From assembly GCA_001600455.1 (NCBI GenBank), contig BCKC01000011.1, positions 771,835-835,834 of the forward strand: a DNA stretch of 64,000 nt, written 5' to 3'. Shown one piece after another: positions 35,784-46,527 of the stretch (positions are counted from its first letter, which is position 1; the number at the start of each line of letters is the position of its first letter). The stretch comes from Endocalyx cinctus (lineage: Eukaryota; Ascomycota; Sordariomycetes; Amphisphaeriales; Apiosporaceae). The notes under the pieces were generated by a model. The model was not told the DNA's origin. It ran no database searches and saw only the letters and a list, made by a program, of their open reading frames with translations. The translations under genes and the position numbers were made by a program.

Positions 35784-36751
35784 ATGACTACCGCTCACAG
35801 ACCTACCTTCGATCCCGTAATTATCCCCCAAACTTGCCTTTGATACCAAAACTTGCCAGCGTTGCTAACTATAAATCCAGGCACGCGGAAAAGAAGCCCT
35901 TCGAGGCCCAGCCTACCATCAACGACTCCTTCCCGCCCACACACAGCTCAAGTTCCGGTAAGTGATGGTGTCCCTACCCGATATAACGCGACGCTCGAAA
36001 CAACCTGGACCTGCGTTACTAATTCGTCGATTTCCAGTCAACCCGGCCAAGGAGGCGACGCAGACGAAGTCCGCGACCTGCGCGCCGAGCTCCTCGCCGC
36101 CGAAGCCGCCCACTTCGCCAAGAAGAACGGCGGTTTCCTCCCGGACGCCCCCGCCGACGAGTCGGAGAAAATCCCGGCCGCGATCGCCGGCGGCGCGAAG
36201 AGACCTTTACCGCCGTCTGCGGCGTCGGGCGGGGACGAGACGGAAGATCCGGAGGCGAAGCGGCGGCGCGTGTTAGAAGAGTCGAGAGATATCGACGCGG
36301 ACTCGGAAGAAGACTCGGAAGAGGACAGCGAGGAGGATAGCGAGGATGATGACGACGACGACGATAGCGACGAGGACGAGGACGCCGAGCTGCAGCGGGA
36401 GTTGGAAAAGATCAGGAGGGAACGGGCGGAGAAGCGAGAGAAGGAAGAAAGGGAACGGCTCGCGGCGGAGGAGGAGGAGCGAGAGCGCGATATAGCGTTG
36501 GGAAATCCGCTCTTGAATAAACAGAACTTCAACATGAAGAGACGGTGGGACGACGACGTTGTTTTCAAGAACCAAGCTAGAGGTACCGAGGACAAGGGGA
36601 AGAAGAAAGAATTCATCAACGTAAGTTATAGTTATGCCGTTTTGTCATTTTTTTTTCTGGGTTTGCCGTGTTCTTTGCTAATATCGTCATTTCACAGGAC
36701 CTGTTACGATCTGATTTTCATAAACGATTTATGAGTAAATATGTTAGATAG
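35784..36751 (+). CDS. CWC15: Pre-mRNA splicing factor CWC15 (Cwf15)
   Basis: Exons are 35784-35816, 35881-35957, 36038-36620 and 36698-36751 (introns 64, 80 and 77 nt), giving 248 aa. CWC15 belongs to the NineTeen-complex-associated proteins of the active spliceosome. The first three exons assemble the invariant N-terminus MTTAHRPTFDP + ARGKEALRGPAYHQRLLPAH + TQLKFRQPGQGGDAD. The centre has LRAELLAAEAAHFAKKNGG, a strongly acidic stretch rich in EEDSEED and D runs, and a charged coiled coil. The last two exons complete the family-specific end: NPLLNKQNFNMKRRWDDDVV, then FKNQARG and finally DFHKRFMSKYVR. All four pieces are needed to recover the family, which supports the tiny first exon (33 nt). 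Confidence 0.95.
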
Positions 36752-37174
36752 AAGACCTTTTACGAGTATCAAGGTTTCATGCTCGTATAGGCGAAGTACT
36801 TAGATAATATGTCTCTAGGCGGCAAGGACGATCTTCTTTGCATGCGAGAGTTAACGTCTTAATATTGTCTAGTAACTTCAATGTGGTAACCTCCGTGTAT
36901 CTGGTGTCGCTTCCGTTTAAATCATATTTTGTGTCTTGGAAAGCATGATGTTAAGTTTTCATGACGTCTCCGGGCTTCTAGCTAACTCCCAAGTACTAAA
37001 GAAATTCTACGCATCTTAGTTGATCAAGAAAGTTGACCACTGACAAGTACAACAAATAAACACGCTGAACATCTTCATTCTAATTTTCTTTTTCTTTCTT
37101 TTTTTTTGGCATATCTTCTCTATTCTATATAATTTACTTTTCGTTTCAGCTTCTAATAATAACAATAACCCGAC
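36752..37174. other. Spacer between CWC15 and kinase-like gene
   Basis: AT-rich 3' flank of CWC15 and 5' region of the next gene. No further gene seen. Confidence 0.65.
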
Positions 37175-37958
37175 ATGCCTCCCACCACCGAAGAGCTTAA
37201 CTCGCGCCGCGAAGAGCAATGCGAACGCTATACCCTTGAGCACAAGTACTTCCGATGCGGTAACACCTATATCAAGCGCAGCCTACACTATAAGGAGTGG
37301 CAGATGAGAGATAGCTCATGTTACAGGCCGGTCCGCGGAATCGACCGTATCCTCAACGAAGGCGCCTGCCTGGAATTCCTGTCCGAGAATACCAGCATTC
37401 CCCTCCCGAAGCTGATTGCCTGCTTCGAGGACCACGGCGTTGCGTACCTGATCACCCAGTACGTCGAGGGCGTGTCTATGGATCAGTTGGATGACGCGGA
37501 TCGAGACACCGTTGCAACGGAGTTGAGAGTAAATTATTTACCCCAGTTAGAAACGCTGACTTCTAGCACTTGGGGTGGTCCGAGCGGACTGGTAAGTATA
37601 CGTAATCATTTTCTCTTCGTTACGACAATGCTTAAGATGGCTAACTCTATGCTCTCTCTCTCCGTAGTTACTCCTGCCGTTCCGTGCTTCGAGACCCATG
37701 ACCTGGGGGACGTGGCAAATACGCCCTCGTGAGGGATCAAGTCTCGTCTTTTGTCACAATCAGCTCCATGCACGCAACATCATCTGCGATCCTACCACGT
37801 TCAAGATCAAGGCCATTGTCGGCTGGGAATTCTCCGGATTCTATCCCCGAGATCTTGAACAGCCATATTACCAGAGCAAAGAGCCGCCTACCTTGGAAGA
37901 AGATAAGGCCTACGACGCTCGCATTGTTGAATATATAACTAAGGAGAGAATACGGTAA
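37175..37958 (+). CDS. APH-fold kinase-like protein, probably catalytically inactive
   Basis: Exons are 37175-37591 and 37668-37958 (intron 76 nt, phase 0), giving 235 aa. The pattern matches the fungal aminoglycoside-phosphotransferase-like family: GNTYIKRSLHYKEWQM (ATP-lobe Lys region), a conserved Glu-containing helix (NEGACLEFLSENTSIPLPK), the hinge YLITQYVEGVSM, and a catalytic-loop region FCHNQLHARNIICDP followed by IVGWEFSGFYP. Active members typically read HND(L) or HGD(L) at the loop and IIDWE at the metal site. Here both aspartates are replaced (D to Q and D to G), though the loop Asn is kept. The gene is shorter than many relatives and truncated soon after the second motif. It is therefore either a pseudokinase or a gene starting to decay; splicing still gives an intact frame. 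Confidence 0.82.
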
Positions 37959-39296
37959 AATATCGTGTTCAAGTAAAAAAGTGGACAATGATTGTATGAT
38001 AAGGGCATACTGATCATGTTATTCCTGTATCAGTTCACAAGTACTATCACAAGCGATTCTGCCAAAAAAAAAATAAAAAAAAAAAATCACCAGTTATTCT
38101 TAACTAGCGTCGATTCCTCGTTCATTTTGGACTTCGGTGCTGCTTGGTCTAGGGTATTTCAAGGTCGCGATCCGGACTATGGTGGGATAGCGTTTATTCA
38201 TGCGGTTTAGGTTCTTCGAGATAAGAAGCCAGATAGAATTAAGTAGTATAATGCTTGATAATTGAGAGATTTTTTTTTTTTTCCAATTCTTTTTGTTTTA
38301 TTCCAGCCTTGGTGGCCTACTGTTAGTTAACACTGGTAATTTTTATCACGTTACTCGGTGATTTGGCGATTGATTATCATCAAACTTGGTAATGATCCTT
38401 CGTTACGTGACTTCTCTCGGTCTATGGTTTTTCTCGTAGCCCCTTGTCTAGGCTGTTTTTACTCCGGGCTCCCTCTTGGGCTCGTTTCTTTGACCACGCT
38501 GATTGTCGATTCGCAGGTTACCACGCTGATATAGAACCCTTATTACTTATTGCCTGTGTGGCTCTTATCTAGTCCCCATTCAACCTTCGTTACATCTTGT
38601 CTAAAACCCTTCATTTTTCAATGCCTTTACAACTTCACTCTTCAGTTTCGAGGATAGCACAGTCTTGAGGTCTTGAGGGAAGCCAAATCGGAGTGTATAA
38701 ACATACGTACATGCATCCAGGTCGATCATACCGGAGTTCCGGGTTTGATTTATAATCATAAATTGTCCGATATACTAGGTATTTTCCTAATATCCCTATA
38801 CCTAATTGAGCATTTATTTTTATCTTTGTGTCTGCCAAAACTACTGATCTTCAACCGTGTCCATAATTGGAATCAAGGAAATGAAGTGGCGTTCGATATT
38901 ATAGTATGATTTGCCGTGATGACCTATTCCGTTCAGTTGATAGGTTAATAATCCTCGGAGAGTCACATGCGCCCTAGAGTAAGCAGAAACTGCCAACTCT
39001 TCGGGATCAACATGTCGTCGAGGATACGCGTAGCGATAATTAACCTCCTACAGATACAAGGATATTCTCACGACTGTGCCGCGAACGCGTGCGATCATAC
39101 TTGTAATGGATACTATATTAACTGCCCTAGCCTTATCTTGACCCATGCGTAAGATAGCCAAGGGTTCTCCCCAAACTCCACATAGTCTAACCGCCTGACC
39201 GGCTGCTCACTGATATCCACTCTGAAGCCCTATCTTCGTAGGACTTTTCTTAGCTCCTACAACTTTGTTGTATGAAATGGCTACGCAACTCTGAAA
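37959..39296. other. Convergent spacer between kinase-like gene and P450
   Basis: AT-rich, about 1.3 kb, with A runs near 38065-38085 and a T run near 38270-38282. A small Cys-containing ORF at about 39012-39152 (MSSRIRVAIINLLQIQG..., with CAANACDHTC) is not supported as a gene. Confidence 0.6.
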
Positions 39297-41178
39297 TTAC
39301 GAGAAATCTATGGATAGTTCGGATGTAGACATCCCTCCTTCTTCAATCGTGACCCATACTCCTTTACTTTCAGCTACGGGACTAGGAATTATCATATCGT
39401 GGTCGTATGCTACGTCTCTCTGCGTCGTATCATGCAGCTTCATATGCGGAATCACCCGGAGTACCAAAGCAGCAAGGGTGAGGTGAAGTTCACAGAGCGC
39501 CAAACTACAAGTTTCTTCGGTTAGCAGGGGCAGGAGAGGAGGGGGTGTATGTAAGTTACGAGAGTAGGCGGAGTACTGACTTCTTTCCTAAACACGCTCG
39601 GCTGCCTCTCGAGAAGTTTAGCATCCCTCGATCGAGATCCACCCTCCAATGGTTCTCCTCGTCTATCCAGCGCTCCGGAATGAAAGAGTGCGAGTCGACA
39701 TATAGACTCTCATCGTGGTGCGCGATAGCTGGAGACATTCCGATCGCATAGCCCCGAGGAATTACTACCTCTACTACCTTCCCCTTGAATTGGCCTTTGT
39801 AGAATAGGTCTTCTTGCGTCGGTTCTCGTGCGGTGCGTCCAGATACTCCATACGACAATCTCAGACCCTCTTCAATTACCGCACTCAAATAGGGAAGCTT
39901 CTCCAACGTAGTCCAGGATGGCAAAGCCGTAGGGTCGTGGATACTCAACACGAGCTCCTTTCTGAGCTTTTCGAGCACCTGGGGTTTATGTAACAAGTAG
40001 AACGTAATTACAGTGAGCACCCAGGCAGTAGTTTCGGTCCCGGCGGTCACTATAGCCACCGCCTCATCCGAGATCCTTTCCGAATTCTTCTCGAACTCGT
40101 CTAGATCTGATTTCAGGACTGAGCCAAATACGGTCTCGCGTTCGTATCGGATACCAGCGGTCAAGTCATCCTTGGCTTTTTGCACGTAACCAGGGACGGT
40201 TTTAGAAATCCACCGGACGAGTACTCCGACCTCTTTAGGAAGATAATCGACGAACCTGCTAGATGTTAGTTTCTGAGCCCTCAAATGACGGGCACGCCCC
40301 CTGATTGAGAGGTACATACCACTGTGATGCTTTGATTAATGGAACCAGGAACGGGAAGAACCGAAGGATATGCACAGAATGCGCTATAGACATAATGGCC
40401 TGGCGAAAATTAGGGTACCAACCCTGCTGGTCGAGAAACCCGAACGGTTCACCAAAACAATAGCTAGAGATAGCATCCGAGGTGTAACAGTTGTACGCTG
40501 CCGCGAGTTCGATGGGCTTAGCGCCATTAGTAGCATTAGATTCCGCGAGCAGTTTATCGCATAGTTTATTGACGAAAACTTTAAGCTCGCCCTCCAACTG
40601 TAGAATCATGTTCCGCGAGAAGAATTTAGCTAAAGGCGCGCGGCGGATCCTGTGGAGGTCGTGATCTTTAGTTCCGAACCCATTTGTGGTACCGATACTT
40701 TGGAGAGAGGTCTTAGCATAGTACCCTACCCTGGTGGTTATTTATTCAAGGGGCTTTTCTTACGGTGACCCATTTATCTGGTGGGTCGGCTTGTCCCGTT
40801 TGCGACCACCCACCGCGTAGATCTCGCTAGCAAATCTATAGTCATTGCAGTGAGTCTCGTTCGGGTTGATTCGTACGATAGGACCTGTCAAATTAATGAG
40901 TTTATTGTATCCTTGCAGATGTATGTGATCGCAGACTTACCGTACTGATCATGCATCTGTTTGATAGAATGTGTGTAACGACCTTTGAGGACGACATCGT
41001 GATAAAACTCGGGAATATACGTCATTGCTGCAAGCTTGGGTCCAGGGACCTTGCTAAGGGGATGAAACGGTGATATATTATATAATGCTCTAAGGATGTG
41101 ATACAAAGACCATATGCAAGCGAGAAGCATTACATCTTGAAGCTTGGGGTAAGGGATACTGAAACCTTGGAACAACAT
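39297..41178 (-). CDS. Cytochrome P450 monooxygenase (terpene-cluster type)
   Basis: Inferred minus-strand exons are 41178-40941, 40884-40764, 40697-40320, 40255-39581 and 39504-39297 (introns 56, 66, 64 and 76 nt), giving 539 aa. P450s insert oxygen into substrates with electrons from an NADPH reductase at the ER. The N-terminus has a membrane anchor ([17 protein letters not shown]) and the hinge [10 protein letters not shown]. Splicing restores [16 protein letters not shown] and [18 protein letters not shown]. Later come the I-helix AGTETTA (about 316), ExxR in IEEGLRLSY (about 373), SFIPERW, and the haem loop [12 protein letters not shown] with Cys near 465. The last intron sits directly after the haem loop; its join gives [15 protein letters not shown], as expected. 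Intron 2 has two in-frame solutions; the 66-nt one is preferred. The gene diverges from the terpene cyclase, suggesting co-regulation and action on its product. Confidence 0.9.
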
Positions 41179-42482
41179 GACTGTTTGTAACGTTGAAATT
41201 TAAGATATAAATCAAGATATTATTTTATCACAATGAGGTATCTCAGTAAGGGCACGGCTTATAGGATGAATATGATGACCAGTTAACCTCTAAAGTTATT
41301 GTACTACAAATAGGAGCCAGACATTCCTCTACTTATAGACCCGCCGAGCCCAAGACACTAGTGAGGATACAATAGCAAGATCTGAATATATTAGGTATAG
41401 TGTTTGGTGTGAATCTAGCTATTTTGTTCGGAGCTTACTAGATGTCTTATCTAACTATCTATAATCAAAGGAGACGAACGAAAGGTGATAAAATGATATA
41501 CCCACCTCTACTAGGATTTCATTCCTGGATGTATACTTTGGATCCTCGAATAGAAAGGTTACAGAGAGTAAGATTATAATTATATCAAAGTTTTGACAAC
41601 TCAAGCTAGGTTTATTTTATATTAGCTCCCCCCTCACTCAAGGTCGCTTAAATTCTGGAAGGAAATAATTAGAGCCCTTATCTATACATGGAATTTGTAT
41701 AAAATCGATGAGTTAGATACCGGTATAGGTATATAATGTCGTAGACTTAGGATGATGGGGTGAAGCCAGGGATATTATGTCGTTCCTCATAGGCATACAT
41801 GTCACCATCATCAACATGTGATATATACATTCTAGGACCACCATGGAGCCATGTCCCCGGGTCAAACCCCGGGGTTCATACTCCATGACTTTTACCCTAC
41901 TAATATCCAAACAAGTCAATCGAAGAGTATGTGATGTGTACTTGGCCAGAGGCACATGTCTTTCCATGGAACATTTTGCGGGTCATGATAAGATACCTGG
42001 TTAATGGTTGTGACAAAATAATTCAGCTGCGCGGACATAAGTGTCAATGAAGTCAAGGGCCCAAGGGATTGGTCCCTAGTAAACCTCTTCTAGGACTTAG
42101 TTCCCTAGCGTAGGACATTTCACATCCCAGAATCGGCCTTCTAGGCATGATCTGCACTAGGATAGTAATGAGACCCTAGCAGGGTTGTATAACAGAGGAG
42201 TATAGCAGAAGTTTACTGAGGAGGTGTAATCATAGAAGAGGTGTACATCAGAGGTGTTTATCGTATTGTGTAGATCGGAACAGGCTAATTATTACTAATG
42301 AATTCTCTTGATCATGTCGTCTGTATCAGTCAAATATTCGATGCAAGTTAGGTGCACCTATGCTGTCACGAACCAAGTATAAAACGTCCCGAAATACCTC
42401 GAATTATTCTCAGACGATTCATTCTCACGCCATCTTAGATATCTCGACCACAGTTCATCCCACTTCATGATACGTACCAAAA
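41179..42482. promoter_or_regulatory. Shared divergent promoter region of P450 and terpene cyclase
   Basis: 1.3-kb AT-rich spacer separating two divergent start codons. On the cyclase side a TATAAAA sequence lies at 42378-42384, about 100 bases before the ATG. No factor site is confidently identified. A minus-strand open frame at 41713-41967 lacks any family signal. Confidence 0.6.
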
Positions 42483-43763
42483 ATGATATCAACAATGGAA
42501 ACAGCCGATATTTACCAGAAACTCCGCGGACATTCGCTGGTTATCCCTGACCTAAGCAGGGTCTACGCGAATTGGACCTCAGGAGTCAACGTTCATTATC
42601 AGGATCTCGTTCCCATCGTCAACAGCTACATCGATGAGTTCGTCAAGGACCCCAAAGCAAAGAAGCGAACCAGAGCCATAAACCTAGCCTACTTCGCATC
42701 TGTGTAAGCTCACATGCCGTTTGCTTTATATGGAGTTGCTAATTCCTATTTCTGTTTCACAGGATATACCCTAACGCAGATTGGAGGAGACTCAAGATTA
42801 TGGCACTTTTCGCCACGATGCTTTTTGTCCTAGACGACGCAGTTGACAAGGAAATCGATCCTGGGGTTCGAGACTACGCTTCAGACTTTGACGCGGCCAC
42901 AGGATTCCGCCAAGACATCATCGGGCTTATCAAGTTCAATCTCCTTCCCGGGGCTACCGCCGGAACGTCGGAATATAATCAAGAACTTGCAGGGTTCGTG
43001 CATCTCGTGGATCTCCTGATCAAGGAGAAGCAGGTACCTTTGGACGTTCTAGCAGGAGACCTCGAAGACTTCATCAACGGTAATGCCGTCGAGCAGAGAA
43101 TCCGACTGACGAACAAGCTACCAACTACTGAAGAATATTGGTCTTTCCGCCACGGTGTCGGCGCGGTCCCTGCTTTTTGCAGTCTCCATCAATGGATTTC
43201 GAACACGCATTTGCCTCGTGAGCTTCTTTGGAACGAGGAAGTGATGACTATGCGAAGAGAAGCTAGCACACAGACCATCATGTAGGTTGATATTGTGAAT
43301 GAAAGTCCCGCTATTTTAAGTGCTGACATTTGAAAGCTGCAACGACCTTATTTCCCTGCAAAAGGAGATTGTACGTTTTTCTTTTCTTTTTTCCCCACCC
43401 CCCTCCTCATATGCCCAAAATATTATAGACCTAGCCCGTCCAATGATTAACAATAACCAGGTAGAGGGTACTTCGGCGAACCTCGTGCCTATCATCATTT
43501 GTCAGCAGGAAAAAACGGTCGAAGGCGTTGTCCAGGGTCTTGTAGAGGATATGTATGAGTCAGCCAGCCGCTTTGATGCGGCGGTCGATTTCCTCCGAGA
43601 AAAGGCACAGGCGTATGATAGCAAGGTTCAACATGAGCTGGAAAACTTTATCGAGCCTTTCAAGACCTTTCAGACCGGGTGTTTCCAGTTTTATTACAGA
43701 TCCGAGAGATATAATCTCCAAAAATATCGACAGAAAGATAATACTCTGCAGATACCACTGTAA
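42483..43763 (+). CDS. Class I terpene cyclase (sesquiterpene synthase type)
   Basis: Exons are 42483-42703, 42763-43281, 43337-43370 and 43461-43763 (introns 59, 55 and 90 nt), giving 358 aa. The enzyme ionises and cyclises a prenyl diphosphate, probably farnesyl diphosphate, using Mg2+. The Asp-rich motif is DDAVD in FVLDDAVDKEID (about 97-101). The second metal motif NDxxSxxKE is formed in the tiny third exon as CNDLISLQKE (about 248-257). The RY pair is in YYRSERYN near the C-terminus. In the last intron the acceptor at 43460 is required, because the earlier TATAG acceptor would bring an immediate stop. Start at 42483, or 12 bases later at METADIY. Product identity cannot be predicted. 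It lies head-to-head with a P450 and about 1.1 kb from an aldehyde dehydrogenase. Confidence 0.92.
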
Positions 43764-44855
43764 AAGTTTGATGTTGTTATTATACGTCATATCTGTCAGA
43801 AGATTACGTAACTAACGATACTAGGTTAGATTATAGATAGTTGCCTCCCACCCCCTCCCACCCCCTCGAGCCCCCCTCGAGCCCCCTCCCCTAACCCCTG
43901 CGGCCCACCACTCATAGATGAGAACGAAGATAGAATTAAAGAACTATCATCAACACAATCAATCAAGCAGCAAATGACTTTTAGTCAAGGCTTTCGCTTA
44001 CTACTAATGATAATATCTTAATGAATTAATCCAATCTTATACCTCCAGGGTATTCGCGCTCCGAGATAGCTGGGAAGGGTATAGCGGAACTAACTCTTAC
44101 AATCGCCTTGAAGGTTAAAGAAACAAAAACGTCGACGGAAGTGTATGTATCTATTTATAACTTTAGAATATGATGATGGCTCTAGCTTGGCATAGCGATG
44201 ATTTTTACCTAATACGGTCATCAATGTCAATTGCTAAACCCGGCCTTTCTCCCTGTTCATCTAATTACTTAACAACGATGTTTTCGATCCAGACGCTCAG
44301 GGATTGCTTAATAGTAGCCACATCCTGAGCTTCCGCATTATAAGGAGGAGTAGTCTTATTTTCTAGACCACTTAAGACGTAAAGTACAAAGTTCGCGCAA
44401 AGAAAAAGAAAAAGAAATTTAATAAACAATTTCTCAACATAAAATTAGATAATTATAAATTCTCTCTTGCTAGCCACCCCTCGACCGTACCCTCATTTAA
44501 GTAGCCCAGGCATAAGTACCCACAAACTAGATGCAAATTGCTGGGTTAATTGACTACAATATTAGAGTTCCTGGATTCCACCTGGTACCGCTAATTATTG
44601 GCCAGAACCTGATCTTAGGCGGCGGTTATATGCGTAATATTGGTTCCTGCAGATAATCTAGATCCGAACATCTCACAATTATGGAACGACCCTATCACAA
44701 CGTCCCGGATCCCACCCTATGAAAGTGATCGTTTCTACCACGTGTTACTAGGTTTTAGATAATATTTTCTGAATAAATAAGATGGACAAATTTTGGTTAA
44801 TAATGTTATTAAATTATATTTCTCGCCTAGAGACCTTCGTCTTCCATTCACCTAT
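43764..44855. other. Convergent spacer between terpene cyclase and aldehyde dehydrogenase
   Basis: AT-rich except for a C-rich block at 43847-43899. No gene is supported. Both neighbouring genes end here. Confidence 0.65.
43847..43899 (-). repeat. C-rich block; G-quadruplex-capable on the minus strand
   Basis: The plus strand contains seven or more C runs of three to six bases (CCCACCCCCTCCCACCCCCT, then twice CGAGCCCCCCT-like, then CCCCTAACCCC). The complement therefore has many closely spaced G runs, satisfying the simple G3+N1-7 pattern several times. It starts about 85 bases downstream of the terpene cyclase stop. Confidence 0.85.
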
Positions 44856-46527
44856 CTAACCCAGTAAGTCTCTGGGTGGAGATTCCGGCTGGATGAAGAT
44901 GACTTGGATGTTACAATAACCCTTCAAACCTTCCACGCCAAGCTCGGCCCCGTAACCGCTCCACTTATGGCCGGAGAAGGGCACGTTCGGTTGAAGGCCC
45001 GCGTGAGAGTTGATCCACACGCTACCGGATTGGATTCGCCTCGCAACGTTTTCGGCTTTGACGAGATCCTTGCACCATACCGAAGCACCCAATCCGTACG
45101 TGGTGTCGTTGACCATCTTAATCATGTCGTCTTCATCTGACCATTTTACTAGTGGTACGACGGGACCTGTTTTTTTGGGGGAAGAGTGTTAAAATTATTA
45201 TTTGATGACCCAAGTTATTATGTATCAAAACCGATACTTACCAAACGGCTCTTCTTTCACGATTCGCGAATCGTTCGGGGGGTTATCAATGATGGTAGGG
45301 GTGATGAAATATCCCTTCCGGTCCGTAGGCGCCTGCGTAGTGCCGATCGCGAGCGGGTAATTATTCTTCTCTATATCGGCGAGCAAGCTCTTGACGACCT
45401 CGTACTGAGCCGCGTTCGCGACCGGGCCCAGGTACGCGTTCTCGTCGAACCCGTCCCCGGCCTTCAAGTGTCCGAACATCTGCACCATGCCGGCTTTCAC
45501 CTGCTCGTACACGTCCGCGTGCACGTACAGCCGCTTAGGGATGGCGCAGATCTGGCCGCCGTTGTAGAGCGCGATCCCGGCCAGCTTGGGCACGAGCGTG
45601 GCGAGGTCGACGTCCGGGTAGACCACGGCCGGGTCGTTCCCACCGAGCTCGAGCGTCAGCCTCTTGAGGGTCTTGCTGCAGCTCTCCATGACCTTCTTCC
45701 CCGTCGCGGGCGACCCCGTGAAGCTGACCTTATCGATCCCCGGGTGGGCCGTGATCCAGGGACCGAGCTCGTCGCCACCGCTGAGGACCTGGACTAATCC
45801 TGGGGGAAAAAATCGCTGGGCTAGCTCGATGAACTTGATACAGCAGTATGGCGTGTAAGGCGAGGGCTTGAGGATGAACGCGTTTCCCGTGATGAGCGCG
45901 TACGGCATCTTGAACGAGATGAGCGCGACGGGGAAATTCCAGGCTACGATGCCGGCCGCGACGCCGATGGGCACGAACCGCTCCACGATCTTCTTCTCCG
46001 GCGTGTCTTCCAACACGACGTCCGGTAGGGTGAGCGTACACGCTACATCGAAGAAGTGTCGGACGGTTTTCATTTCACCTCGCGCTAGTTTTATCTAGTG
46101 CGGAAGAGTCATGAACGAGCGTGTGTAAGCTTTTGTGTTTTGTTCCAATCGTGTGAATGCGTGAAAAAAAGAAACAAGGAATTTCTTTCCGAGCGGTTTT
46201 TTTTTTTTTTTTTTTGAATTTACTTACAGGCTTTCCCATCTCTTTCACCATCATATTCGCGAATTCTTCTTCGTAATTGGCAAAATCTGCGGAAAAATCT
46301 ACAAGCTTCTGCTTCCTCTCCTCCCAGGGTACGGCGGCCCATCCGACTTGGGCCTTTTTGGCGGCCGCGACGGCTCGGTCCAGATCATCCGGCGTGCTGA
46401 TCGGACTTTCGGGGTTAGGTTCCAGGGTAGAGGGATTTACGCTGTGGCGAGTTTTTTCCGTAGGCGACGGCTTCCCATCAATGATGTTGTAAAAGGTAGT
46501 CCAATCCAGAGGAGTGTGGGATGCCAT
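44856..46527 (-). CDS. NAD(P)-dependent aldehyde dehydrogenase
   Basis: Minus-strand exons are 46527-46228, 46094-45242 and 45166-44856 (introns 133 and 75 nt), giving 487 aa, the usual ALDH length. ALDHs oxidise aldehydes to carboxylic acids through a thiohemiacetal. Key segments are VAAGIVAWNFPVAL (oxyanion Asn, about 152), FTGSPATGKKVMES (cofactor), LTLELGGNDPAVV (general-base Glu, about 247) and GGQICAIPKRLYV (nucleophile Cys, about 281). The end has GSVWINSHAGLQPNVPFSGH. The first intron is resolved by the acceptor CACTAG at 46095-46100, which yields EMGKP-IKLARGEM; the nearer CTAG acceptor would break the frame. Next to the terpene cyclase and P450, a role in oxidising a terpene aldehyde is a reasonable inference, but a general metabolic ALDH is possible. 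Confidence 0.93.

Noticed and set aside
39012..39152. Small Cys-containing ORF (CAANACDHTC) as a secreted cysteine-rich peptide
   Set aside because: No convincing signal peptide, no intron support and an AT-rich noncoding context.
40731..40763. A 33-nt in-frame GT-AG micro-intron containing two stop codons in the first P450
   Set aside because: The same donor with a later acceptor (AAAG at 40698-40701) gives a 66-nt intron that is also in frame, has a GCTAAG branch-like site and a pyrimidine tract, and brings the spacing between the RKRDK and DHDLHR motifs close to what I expect for related P450s. RNA reads would settle it.
43371..43428. A shorter third intron in the terpene cyclase ending at TATAG
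   Set aside because: Using it puts a TAG stop two codons later; the acceptor at 43460 keeps the frame and joins the metal-binding motif to the conserved NLVPII segment.
45186..45797. 203-codon plus-strand ORF opposite aldehyde dehydrogenase
   Set aside because: Antisense of the conserved ALDH core, which carries the catalytic motifs.
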